The notes under the pieces were generated by a model that was not told the origin of the DNA, ran no database searches, and saw only the letters and a program-made list of their open reading frames with translations. A stretch of 23,644 nt of DNA. Source: Prolixibacteraceae bacterium. GTDB taxonomy: Bacteria > Bacteroidota > Bacteroidia > Bacteroidales > Prolixibacteraceae. The translations under genes were made by a program, and so were the position numbers. Shown here piece after piece: positions 1-8,300 of this stretch; within the stretch, counting starts at the first letter, position 1, and each line of letters opens with the position of its first letter. The stretch lies in NCBI GenBank assembly GCA_003537645.1, contig DPRM01000080.1:819-24462 (forward strand), given 5' to 3'.

Positions 1-642
1 ACACTCGCGGCCAACTATAATTTAATCAATTTCACCACACTGAAAACTTCAGCGGCTTATCCCATGGAACGGTTTAACAGCGAGGTCATTTTTCACAGCC
101 AGATGACCCAATATACGCCCCTGACCAGTTCCCGGCTATTGATGGACACAACCCTGTACCGCTCTTATGCCAGTGACGATATCCGAAAGGCGGCCTGGTT
201 TAAACCCGCCACCGGTGGTTACACCTTCAAGGGCAGTTACTGCGGAGCCCTGCAAATCTTTAACGGGTTGGCAATTGACGAGTGCTACCTTACCAAAGCG
301 GAATGCCTGGCCAGAAACGGTTCGGTTACAGAAGCCATCAGCACACTGAACATACTTCTGATGACCCGTTATAAAACCGAGACCTATAAAGCGATTACTG
401 TCAGCAGCCAGCAGGAGGCCATAACTATTATCCTGAATGAGAGACGAAAGGAACTTTTATTACGTGGAATCCGGTGGACAGATTTAAGGAGGCTTAATCT
501 GGAGGCTTCCACGGCAACCACGCTTTACAGAAACCTGAACGGAACGCGCTACAAGCTGGAACCGAACAGTCCAAATTACACATTACCTATTGCCGATGAT
601 GTCATCCAACTTTCCAACATGCCCCAAAACATCCGGGAATAG
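1..642 (+). CDS. RagB/SusD family outer-membrane nutrient-binding protein, 3' part
   Basis: The reading frame is open from base 1, so only the C-terminal 213 residues are present and the start lies left of the window. The family forms surface lipoproteins that cap SusC-like TonB-dependent transporters and hand them glycans or peptides. The recognisable signature is the C-terminal TPR-like helix ERRKELLLRGIRWTDLRR (about 60 residues before the end), followed by the usual ending with LPIADDVIQLSNMPQN. In related loci the C-terminal half carries this arginine-rich helix and the LPIP-like strand. A susC partner is expected just upstream, outside the window, but this is inference. The gene ends 10 bases before a strong hairpin terminator. 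An ATG at 64 is internal and is not the true start. Confidence 0.88.
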   Translation, partial: TLAANYNLINFTTLKTSAAYPMERFNSEVIFHSQMTQYTPLTSSRLLMDTTLYRSYASDDIRKAAWFKPATGGYTFKGSYCGALQIFNGLAIDECYLTKAECLARNGSVTEAISTLNILLMTRYKTETYKAITVSSQQEAITIILNERRKELLLRGIRWTDLRRLNLEASTATTLYRNLNGTRYKLEPNSPNYTLPIADDVIQLSNMPQNIRE

Positions 643-652
643 CGTAATTGAA

Positions 653-679
653 AAACCCGGGAAGCCTCTTCCCGGGTTT
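653..679. terminator. Bidirectional rho-independent terminator between susD and the small minus-strand gene
   Basis: A perfect 12-bp stem, AAACCCGGGAAG with CTTCCCGGGTTT, closes a 3-base loop. On the minus strand the stem is followed by TTCAATT extending the T run, so it can end the gene at 712-1014. On the plus strand it lies directly after the susD stop codon. Confidence 0.85.
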
Positions 680-711
680 GAAAACAAAAAGTCGCTAAAA
701 AGGACCTTTCA

Positions 712-1014
712 CTAATTATTCTTCGAACGGTGATCACTGAAATTATCCACTTCAGAAGACTTGACGCTTCTTACCCCGTTAATAATCTCAGTTTGACTTT
801 CTGAATACAGCCTGGCACAATCCGGTTCGGACAACTTATTGGGACACAGACTTGCCGGATCTGAAACCTGATCTGTTGTTACGATTTCACCGGATTCATC
901 CATCAGGAACCAATAGCTCGTTTCAGATTCCGGGTTGCTTTGGTTGGCAATCACAAAAGCGCTTGCTGCCACAACAATAATGGCAGCAACGATCAAAAAT
1001 GCATACTTTTTCAT
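712..1014 (-). CDS. Small exported or membrane-anchored protein, resembles DUF6520-type proteins
   Basis: This 100-residue protein starts MKKYAFLIVAAIIVVAASAF, a lysine start followed by about 18 hydrophobic residues. That is a signal peptide or single membrane anchor. The rest is polar and acidic, with two cysteines in a SLC...DC arrangement (about residues 57 and 66), which could form a disulfide in the periplasm. Short Bacteroidota proteins with an MKK leader and a paired-cysteine tail are grouped as DUF6520; the assignment is from general layout only and is tentative. It is the only gene between two non-coding stretches and converges on susD through the shared terminator. Function unknown. 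Confidence 0.6.
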   Translation of the reverse strand: MKKYAFLIVAAIIVVAASAFVIANQSNPESETSYWFLMDESGEIVTTDQVSDPASLCPNKLSEPDCARLYSESQTEIINGVRSVKSSEVDNFSDHRSKNN

Positions 1015-1475
1015 GTTTCACTTCTATTTAATTTGATAATTTATTTTGACAAAAATTCCTCTTTGGCGGGAAGTGCCTGTGCGGGGAGTTCAGCGAACAA
1101 CCGGGCAACATTCGAAAAGTATTGCTGCGGGGAATCCCCCGCAGGAAGACTGAATACCGCCAAAGGTTATTTTTCAGGATACGGTTTTCTTCCAGGCCTG
1201 ACTGAAGCGGACTTTCTGGAATGAATAAGCAGGATAGCTCCCGGCCTGAACCTGTAGAAAAGATTTTCATTTGTTTGGCTCCGCGATTCATGGAATTCAG
1301 TCTTTTGTCCCATGTAAAACTAGCAGAGCGACCACTCAAATTGCTTATCCTGAAATCAGAACATCCTGATAATGAATCAATAAAATTTTTAACTCCCGAT
1401 AAGCGACTGCTTGATTCCTGGAAAAAATTGAATGAATCAATCGTTTGGTTATGAATAAAATGTTAAGCCTTCCGA
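1015..1475. other. Intergenic stretch without a convincing gene
   Basis: Overlapping open frames exist on both strands here (1221-1454 plus, 1028-1339 minus), but neither product has a recognisable domain or a natural composition. The stretch holds an exact 11-base direct repeat, AATGAATCAAT, at 1371-1381 and 1431-1441, exactly 60 bases apart. It also must contain the promoter of the minus-strand gene that starts at 1014. Confidence 0.4.
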
Positions 1476-2087
1476 CTAAGGGTGCCCGTTCTCCCGCAGC
1501 ATCCGGCTTAGTGTTTGCGGTGTAATGTTCAAATAAGAGGCAATAATTTCTTTGGAAACCTTTAGCTCGATGCCCGGGTGGGTGGACAACAAATGCAAAT
1601 ACCTTTCCCAGGCAGTATCGGAGCTTAATTGTCGGGCCCGGCCTGCAAAATAATAAACGTACTGCAGCGAAATACAGCGGGCAAAAATCTCGGTTTCGGG
1701 GAATGCTTTGAAAATATCCTGAAGCTGCCGGTATGATACAGAAAGCAACAGGCTGCCCGGCATTACTTCAATATTCATGTCTGAAGCCCTTCGGTGAAAG
1801 AAGCTTACCGGATCACAAACAATGCTTTGTTCTTTCCAGAGGATTGTGGTCAGTTCCCTGCCGGTACGCTCATCAAAATAGAAACACCGGGCCATGCCTT
1901 TTTCAATAAAAAACATGTAATCCGATGTATGGCCTGCATTTAATAGCAAACAACGCCGCCGGTGTTCCGTTACGGTAAGGCATTGGTCAACTGCAGCCAT
2001 GAGCTTTGTTACGTATTGCTGGTCTGTGAGCTTTTTGGGCAGAGGCTTCAGTTTAAAAACTACATCGTATAAACTGTATTTTTCCAT
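1476..2087 (-). CDS. Crp/Fnr family transcriptional regulator
   Basis: A 203-residue protein with the two-domain Crp layout. Residues about 30-125 form the cyclic-nucleotide-binding-like beta barrel (LLLNAGHTSDYMFFIEKGMAR and YFDERTGRELTTILW). A long dimerisation helix follows (about 130-155), then a winged helix with KEIIASYLNITPQTLSRMLRE at 180-200 as the recognition unit. The protein ends only three residues after that helix, as is usual in the short Bacteroidota members. The effector is not predictable: no cysteine cluster for an iron-sulfur centre is seen. It lies 122 bases downstream of the upxY-like gene on the same strand; co-transcription is possible, but a weak terminator-like sequence lies between them. 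Confidence 0.9.
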   Translation of the reverse strand: MEKYSLYDVVFKLKPLPKKLTDQQYVTKLMAAVDQCLTVTEHRRRCLLLNAGHTSDYMFFIEKGMARCFYFDERTGRELTTILWKEQSIVCDPVSFFHRRASDMNIEVMPGSLLLSVSYRQLQDIFKAFPETEIFARCISLQYVYYFAGRARQLSSDTAWERYLHLLSTHPGIELKVSKEIIASYLNITPQTLSRMLRENGHP

Positions 2088-2140
2088 ATTGAGTTGGAAT
2101 TAAATTTCGAAAAAGGAATCGGGGAAAATCAAATGCCGGT

Positions 2141-2166
2141 AAATAAAAAGAACCCGGTCTTCGGTT
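2141..2166 (-). terminator. Weak candidate terminator after the UpxY-like gene
   Basis: On the minus strand AACC and GGTT arms (2163-2166 and 2151-2154) bracket a short loop and are followed by CTTTTTATTT. The stem is short and may be bulged, so this is only a candidate. Confidence 0.28.
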
Positions 2167-2209
2167 TCATGAAAACCACAACGATCAATCAGTCAGGCGC
2201 TTTTAGAAA

Positions 2210-2770
2210 TTAAATTTTTTCAAGTTCAGACCGGGTAATATCGATAAACAGGGTGTGGTTGATTGCTTTTATCTGTATCCCAAACCTGGTTTTGCTGTAT
2301 TGCTTTACTAGTACTCCTTCGTATCCTTTTAATGGTCCCGACACAATCCGCACGTGTTCTCCCTTGGAAAAACTGGGTTCAATGGTGATGACCCTGCCCA
2401 TTCCCAACATCCGGCGGATTCCTTCAATTTCCATTTCGGATATGGTCGATGGCTTTCCCCCGCAGGTAACACAGCAGACTACATGGGGAAGGCATCTGAT
2501 AGTGTAGAGGTCATGGACATGGGAGTATACAAACAAGTAGTTGGGGAAGAGGGAAAGTTTGATCTTTTTCTTTTGCCGGTTTTTCCATACCCTGATGGAT
2601 TGAATCACCGGCCAGAATACCTCGTAGTTTAGACTCGTCAGGATTCGGTAAACGAGGCTTTCCGTGCGCGGCCGAAGGTAAAATATATGCCATTTCCTTT
2701 CTCCTGCGGTATGCTTACAGTCAGCAGATAACCGATTTTTTCCAATTCTGTTATTCCTTGTATCAGACAA
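2210..2770 (-). CDS. UpxY family NusG-like transcription antiterminator (orphan)
   Basis: A 186-residue NusG paralogue. Residues 26-125 are the NGN domain that contacts RNA polymerase, opening with KWHIFYLRPRTESLVYRIL and continuing with FPNYLFVYS. Residues about 134-165 form the KOW motif (GEHVRIVSGPLKGYEGVLV). UpxY proteins let polymerase read through the long leader of capsular polysaccharide operons. Here no glycosyltransferase or other polysaccharide gene follows; the next gene is the Crp/Fnr regulator. The frame has no ATG before the NGN domain. The only usual start is TTG at 2770-2768, and an in-frame TAA occurs eight codons further upstream. A regulatory leader is likely in the roughly 640 bases upstream. 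Confidence 0.87.
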   Translation of the reverse strand: MSDTRNNRIGKNRLSADCKHTAGERKWHIFYLRPRTESLVYRILTSLNYEVFWPVIQSIRVWKNRQKKKIKLSLFPNYLFVYSHVHDLYTIRCLPHVVCCVTCGGKPSTISEMEIEGIRRMLGMGRVITIEPSFSKGEHVRIVSGPLKGYEGVLVKQYSKTRFGIQIKAINHTLFIDITRSELEKI

Positions 2771-3410
2771 AGTAGAGATTTTTAATACGTATTATATCCT
2801 TCCTTCTTTCTCTCATTCTTTATCAAATCTCCATGTCAGTCAAAGAGCTGATAAGCAATCAGTAGTTTAAAATTCTTCCCTGAAGATTTTTTCTAAAGTC
2901 TCATTGGTGAATTTCCCGGCTGATATCCTGTTCTGTTAATACTGAAAAAATGATGAATTTGCACTTTCAGCGTACCACAAGACATTAACGGAAATTATAG
3001 GGTAAAAACCCTATGAGAAAAGTGAAGCAAATGGGTCCCTTCCTCGTTTTTAAATCAAATCCGGCTCGAAAAAAGCAGGCCAAAGGCTGGTTACTTAGCA
3101 AATGCAAGTAATTATAAGTAATTTGCAGGAACCCCAAAACATACCGTATGGTCGGTATAAATATATAAAAAAATTGAACAAACAAAAAAGTGCATGTAAA
3201 ACATGTATTTGGTGCGGTATAAAGCTTGTTTGGCTTAATTTTCTGATGATTTTCTTCCTTAAACCGGGTTCTCGTCAAGGTGAAAACCAGCAATTCAAAT
3301 TACGAATCTCGAAATCAAAATGCCTCAAATTTAATAAAATAAACATGCCATATTTTGCAGGTTAAACCATTGTTTTTATGTAATTTTGCTTGCATTAGAA
3401 CATTGTTGCG
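2771..3410. promoter_or_regulatory. Long divergent intergenic region between upxY-like and tetR genes
   Basis: No credible gene was found in these 640 bases; the overlapping open frames at 3102-3365 (plus) and 2985-3293 (minus) have unnatural compositions. The stretch holds a perfect palindrome ATAGGGT-AAAA-ACCCTAT at 2997-3014 and an inverted repeat ATACCG-tatggt-CGGTAT at 3141-3158 that resembles TetR-type operators. It also holds clustered TTACTT/AAGTAA and GCAAAT/ATTTGC repeats at 3091-3126 and a promoter box just before tetR. It must contain the 5' leader of the UpxY-like gene. Confidence 0.5.
3381..3388 (+). promoter_or_regulatory. Candidate -7 box of the tetR promoter
   Basis: TAATTTTG matches the Bacteroidota TAnnTTTG -7 consensus exactly and lies 22 bases before the tetR ATG. 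The nearest TTTG that could act as a -33 box (3354-3357) is a little far at 23 bases. Confidence 0.45.
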
Positions 3411-4004
3411 ATGAATACCAAAGAACGAATCCTCGAAGAAGCTTTCAAGCTTTTTTTGAATAATAATTTTGAAAAAGTAAGTATTTCTGATCTTGAACAT
3501 GCCGTTGGCAAAACAAGGGGCGCCATATTCTATTTCTTTAAGAATAAGGAGGAAATTTTTAACGAAGTAATTAACACCTACATCATTAAAACACAAAATC
3601 CTGCCGAGAAATTCAATATCAACAACAGTATCACACTGGAACAGTTTATGTTTCAGTATATCAACGGAATAAACAAAACTATGGCCAGGATGTTGTCCCT
3701 GTCTGTTGTCAATATTTACCAGCAATATTTCTCGCTGTACCTTCAGGCATCCCGCATCTACCCGAACTTTGCTGAAATTATGACCCGGAATTCACTTGAA
3801 GAAATAGACCTTTGGGAAAAAGTAATAAAACAGGCCATTCATGCTAAAGAAATAAAGGATGTAAATACCAGACATTATGCGACTCTTTTCAGGAGTTGTT
3901 TTTTAGGCCTTGCTTTTGATAGATGCCTTTGCTATGGGCTTAATACAGAGGAGTTATACTTAATTTATCAGGATATATACCACCAGATTAAATTAAAATC
4001 CTGA
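3411..4004 (+). CDS. TetR/AcrR family transcriptional regulator
   Basis: A 197-residue protein. The N-terminal TetR_N domain spans residues about 4-50: TKERILEEAFKLFLNNNF, then the helix-turn-helix VSISDLEHAVGKTRGAIFYFF and KNKEEIFNEV. The rest is the helical ligand-binding and dimerisation part, which has no recognisable specificity. It is followed after 66 bases by a FabH-like gene on the same strand. An almost perfect palindrome fills that gap, so the likely job is repression of the ketosynthase gene in response to a fatty-acyl or polyketide-like ligand. The regulatory target and ligand are inferences; the family call is secure. Confidence 0.9.
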   Translation: MNTKERILEEAFKLFLNNNFEKVSISDLEHAVGKTRGAIFYFFKNKEEIFNEVINTYIIKTQNPAEKFNINNSITLEQFMFQYINGINKTMARMLSLSVVNIYQQYFSLYLQASRIYPNFAEIMTRNSLEEIDLWEKVIKQAIHAKEIKDVNTRHYATLFRSCFLGLAFDRCLCYGLNTEELYLIYQDIYHQIKLKS

Positions 4005-4031
4005 ACTTTTCTGTAACAATAAAACACAAAA

Positions 4032-4059
4032 GTTAGTATATTTACATACTAACCAGTAT
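4032..4059 (+). promoter_or_regulatory. Probable TetR operator overlapping the fabH-like promoter
   Basis: GTTAGTAT-ATTTAC-ATACTAAC (4032-4053) is a perfect inverted repeat with 8-base arms and a 6-base spacer, followed by a further half-site-like CAGTAT (4054-4059). The sequence TATATTTA inside it is one base from the TAnnTTTG -7 consensus, so a bound repressor would block initiation. It sits 18 bases before the ATG of the next gene. Confidence 0.6.
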
Positions 4060-4070
4060 TATTTATTGTT

Positions 4071-5219
4071 ATGAAAGAAAATGTTTACATCACTTCCGTA
4101 AGTAAATTCTTACCGAATTCACCGGTTTCCAACGAAGACATGGAGCGGTATCTGGGGTTAATCAATTCAAAACCTTCCCGGGTGAAAAGTATTGTCTTAA
4201 GACAAAATGGTATTAAATCCAGGTATTATGCCCTTACCGAAGATCAGAAAATTACGCACACCAACGCTGAACTGGCATTGCTTTCTATCCAAAAGCTCTT
4301 TCCTGATGGGGTCATTCCCAAGGATGTTGATGTGATGGCGTGCGCAACCGGTAATCCGGATCAATTGTTGCCCTCCCATGCATCGATGGTACACGGCCTG
4401 ATGAAAAACAGGCCGATGGAATTGTATTCTGCCTCCGGGGTATGTCTCACCTGCCTGCAAGCTTTAAAAATAAGTTACCTGGCTGTTCTGGCTGGAATGT
4501 CGTCAAAAGCGATCTGTTCAACCTCGGAATTGGCTTCGCCAACTCTTTTATCAAAAAACTATGAAGAGGAGTACGAACATTGTTCACAGGTCGGTAAAGA
4601 TCCATACATGGCCTTTGAAAAAGATTTTCTTAGGTTCATGCTCAGTGACGGGGCCAGTGCAGTATTATTGTCAGACCAAAAGGGTGAGAATGGATTGTCA
4701 TTTAAAATTGAATGGATTGAAATGACCTCTTATGCCAATGAGCTGCCAACCTGTATGTTTATGGGTGCAGAACTTCGGGAAGATGGGGAACTTATCAGTT
4801 GGAAAGAATTCGAGAGCCAGGAACTGATTAACCGCTCTGTAATGACTGTCAAACAAGATATTCGTTTGTTAAAGCCCAATATCATCCGATATTGGGTAGA
4901 TCATATCGAACATTGTTTGGAAAAACACAGTGTTGACCCTGCAGAAATCAATTACGTTATTCCTCATGTTTCATCGATGTTCTTCCATGGCAAACTGGCC
5001 GAAGAAATCGAAGCCCGAAAACTCGATCTTGGAACAAACAAGTGGTTTACCAATCTTACGGAAATTGGGAATATCGCTTCTGCTTCCATTTTTGCAGGGT
5101 TGGATGATTTACACCAGTCAGGATGCCTGAAAGCAAATGACAAAATATTGCTCCTGGTGCCCGAAAGCGGCCGTTTTTCCTATGGAACAGTTTTATTGAC
5201 TGCGGAGTCCTTTTCCTAA
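4071..5219 (+). CDS. FabH-like 3-oxoacyl-ACP synthase III family protein
   Basis: A 382-residue thiolase-fold condensing enzyme. The catalytic triad of ketoacyl synthase III can be placed as Cys125 (in SASGVCLTCLQAL, aligning with the CxGFxxAL box of FabH), His299 (VIPHVSS, for the usual PHQAN) and Asn334 (EIGNIASAS, for GNTSAAS). Family members join an acyl-CoA starter to malonyl-ACP, or act in other acyl condensations. At 382 residues it is longer than the roughly 320 of housekeeping FabH, as in accessory KAS III relatives. No acyl carrier protein, reductase or aromatase gene is beside it, so its product cannot be named. Control by the upstream TetR protein is likely from the operator in between. 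Confidence 0.87.
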   Translation: MKENVYITSVSKFLPNSPVSNEDMERYLGLINSKPSRVKSIVLRQNGIKSRYYALTEDQKITHTNAELALLSIQKLFPDGVIPKDVDVMACATGNPDQLLPSHASMVHGLMKNRPMELYSASGVCLTCLQALKISYLAVLAGMSSKAICSTSELASPTLLSKNYEEEYEHCSQVGKDPYMAFEKDFLRFMLSDGASAVLLSDQKGENGLSFKIEWIEMTSYANELPTCMFMGAELREDGELISWKEFESQELINRSVMTVKQDIRLLKPNIIRYWVDHIEHCLEKHSVDPAEINYVIPHVSSMFFHGKLAEEIEARKLDLGTNKWFTNLTEIGNIASASIFAGLDDLHQSGCLKANDKILLLVPESGRFSYGTVLLTAESFS

Positions 5220-5231
5220 CCCATTTTTATT

Positions 5232-5274
5232 GATTCTTAGTACTAAAATCAATTTGATTACAGTACTAAGAATC
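5232..5274. terminator. Long hairpin between the convergent fabH-like and hsdR genes
   Basis: A perfect 13-bp stem, GATTCTTAGTACT with AGTACTAAGAATC, encloses a 17-base loop that itself contains AATCA-att-TGATT, so the structure can extend. It starts 12 bases after the fabH-like stop and lies about 100 bases beyond the hsdR stop. No strong T run follows on either strand. Confidence 0.55.
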
Positions 5275-5374
5275 TCCACGATGATTTTGGGGTTGAGTGA
5301 CTTTAGCATTTTTTGCAAATATGAGACTCTCTAATTTTCAACTATTTGTTTAATTTGAGTTACTTTTGTGGATG

Positions 5375-8300
5375 CTATTTTGCCTGATTCTTCTTGAAAT
5401 TCTCTGCCTGCTCAAAAATTTCAACATAAACTTCATCACGCTCAACCGGAGGATAGCCGAATTCATCTAAGAGCAATATCAAACCTACTTTTAAAGCAGA
5501 TTTTATATCGTCACGCTTGTTCCAATCCGGGAATTTAGCTTGGCCGTCAACCAAATTTTTCACAGCTTTGGCGAGTTCAATCAATTTATCTTCAGGATAT
5601 TTGAAGTCATATTTTATACATAGCTCTTTCAGGATATCGTAAAATGCTTTTTCCTCAAAGTCAATTCCCAAAATGTCGCCAGCAGAAAACTCCTGGTGTA
5701 CTTCCCAAATTAAATTGGTGAGCTGTTCTGCCATTTCTTCGTAAACTTCGCTGCGCAAAACGTCGCTTTCGTCACGTTGATTGTAGCGTTCAACCAAAAC
5801 CTGCATCTTTCGGGTAAAGTCGACACCTTTTACTTTATTGACCTTCTTTATTTCGGCAATGACCTTGGCTAAAAGCTGTTGCAGTAATTTGATTTTCGTA
5901 TTGGGCAGTTTTATTTTGGCAATTTTGGCCAGATAATCTTCATCAAAAAGATCTTGTTCGCTTTCATTTTCATCTCCCAATTTGAATATTTCCTGAACAC
6001 CGTCACTTTCCAATGCATCTTTGATCATTTCCCGAACACGGGCATTCATTTGGTCGATGTCGGGAGCATTGCCTTTGGTTAGTTTGAATACGATGGAACG
6101 AACCGCCAAATAGAAATGCGTGTAATCTCTTTCCTGATGTGTCAATTGTTCGCTACCGGCACAAATGTCGTAAGCTGCTTTCAAGCGTTTAACCAAACCC
6201 ATGAAACGGGTTTCAATTTCCTTTGTTTTCTGGACAAATTCAGCAGCCATGTTTAATGTATTCAACTGCTGTATGTTTGTACCATGGAAATACTTTGAGT
6301 CGTCGAACTTGTGAAACAGTTTGGCCAACAGATCCAAATGATTCCGGACGATGATAACTGATTCGGCAATGTCTTCAAAATTGTCTTTGTCGCCTTTATT
6401 GTATTTGGCCAGTGCCAGGTTCATTTGCTTTTTGATGCCAATATAATCGACTACCAACCCTTTATTTTTGCCTTCAAATTTCCGGTTAACTCTCGAAATG
6501 GTCTGAATCAGATCGTGTTGCTGAATGGGTTTGTCAATGTACATCGTATCCAAAAACGGAACATCGAAACCTGTCAGCCACATATCGACCACAATGGCGA
6601 TTTTGAAGTTGGATTTTTCGTTTTTGAACTGGCGGTCTAATTCTTTACGGTAATCTTTAGTGCCCAATAGTTTGTAGAACGTTTCGTCATCATCCTGCCC
6701 ACGGGTCATAATCATTTTAATCCGTTCCATCGGTTTGATTTCCTTCTGATCTTTTTCGGATAAAACGACTCCTTCTTCAGAAACACGAACCTCATTCCAT
6801 TGTGGTCGCAAAGCAATTACATTCCTATAAAATTCGTAAGCAATTTCCCTAGTACTGCAAACAAACATGGCCTTTCCCTTAATGGTAGCACCTTCTGAAA
6901 CCCGGTCTTCATAATGCTTAACGAAGTCTTCGGCAAGGGCTTGCAATCGATCCGGGTCGCCAATAATGGCATTCATATTTGCCGTTGTTTCTTTGCTTTT
7001 TTCTATCTGGTATTCGTTGGCACCCGCATCGGCAACTTCCTGGTAATATTTTTCAATTTTTTCGAGCTCCCTATTTTTCAACGCAATTTTGGCTGCTCTG
7101 CCTTCATACACAATGCGAACAGTAATTTCATCTTTTACCGATTCGGTCATGGTGTAAGCATCTACCACCTTCCCAAAAACATCTAAAGTGGCATCAATGG
7201 GTGTGCCGGTAAAACCCACGAATGTGGCATTGGGTAACGATTTGTGTAAATAATAAGCAAAGCCGAAAGTTTTGGTAACAGTATTATTCTCAAAATCAAC
7301 TTTTACTTTTTGATCCAGATTTATCTGGCTTCGATGCGCTTCGTCCGAAATACAGATAACATTATTCCGGTCGGTCAGCAATTCGGTATCTTCAGTAAAC
7401 TTGTGAATGGTAGTCAGGAAAACACCACCACTTTGCCGCCCCTGCAACAATTCCCGCAAATTGGCCCGGCTTTCGACACTGATCACTGTATTGTCGCCAA
7501 TAAACCGTTTTGCCTGAACAAAAGTTTCCGAAAGTTGGGTATCCAGATCGGTGCGGTCGGTAATTAAAATAATAGTCGGGCTTTCAAAATATTCGCTTTT
7601 CATCAACAGCCTGGTGAGATAAAGCATGGTGAAGCTTTTTCCGCATCCGGTGGCTCCGAAGTAAGTTCCGCCTTTGCCATCGCCTTCCGGCCGCTGGGCT
7701 AATTTGATGTTTTCGTAAAGGCGCTTGGCCGCGTAATATTGTGGATAGCGACAAACAATTTTCTCATTTTTCTTTGAACTATCAGGGATGTAGATAAAGT
7801 TGCGGATAATATCGCGCAGGCGATTTTGGTTGAACATTCCCCGAACAAGCGTGTACATGCTGTCGATGCCGTCAACGTCTTTTGCCAGACCTGCCACTCT
7901 GCGCCAGGCATAGAAAAACTCATAAGGGGCAAAAAATGAACCTGCCTTGTTGTTTATGCCGTCACTGATTACGCAAAATGCATTGTATTTAAACAGCTCC
8001 GGAATATCGCGGCGGTAGCGAATGGTCAGTTGCTTAAAAGCATCATGAATGGTCGATTCTTCGCGGATGGCACTTTTAAACTCGAACACCACTATCGGCA
8101 AACCGTTGATGTAAATAATTCCGTCGGGGATGCGCTTTTCGTTGCCAACAATTTCGAGCTGATTGACAAACTTGTATATGTTGTAATCTTTGGGATATTT
8201 TACTGCAGGTTCAGCTACAACGGTATCTAAATCAAGACTAGTAAGCTGAGCATCCAAGCCATTGTAGTCGATTAACTCAATATGAATATCTTTTTGATTG

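Noticed and set aside
1221..1454. 77-residue plus-strand frame in the 1015-1475 gap
   Set aside because: No domain, and it overlaps another equally long frame on the opposite strand; too little evidence for a gene.
3141..3158. ATACCG-tatggt-CGGTAT as the sole tetR operator
   Set aside because: It is over 250 bases before the tetR ATG, so a role is possible but weaker than for the palindrome at 4032.
3102..3365. 87-residue plus-strand frame upstream of tetR
   Set aside because: Composition is unnatural and the frame covers the operator-like repeats and the region of the UpxY leader.
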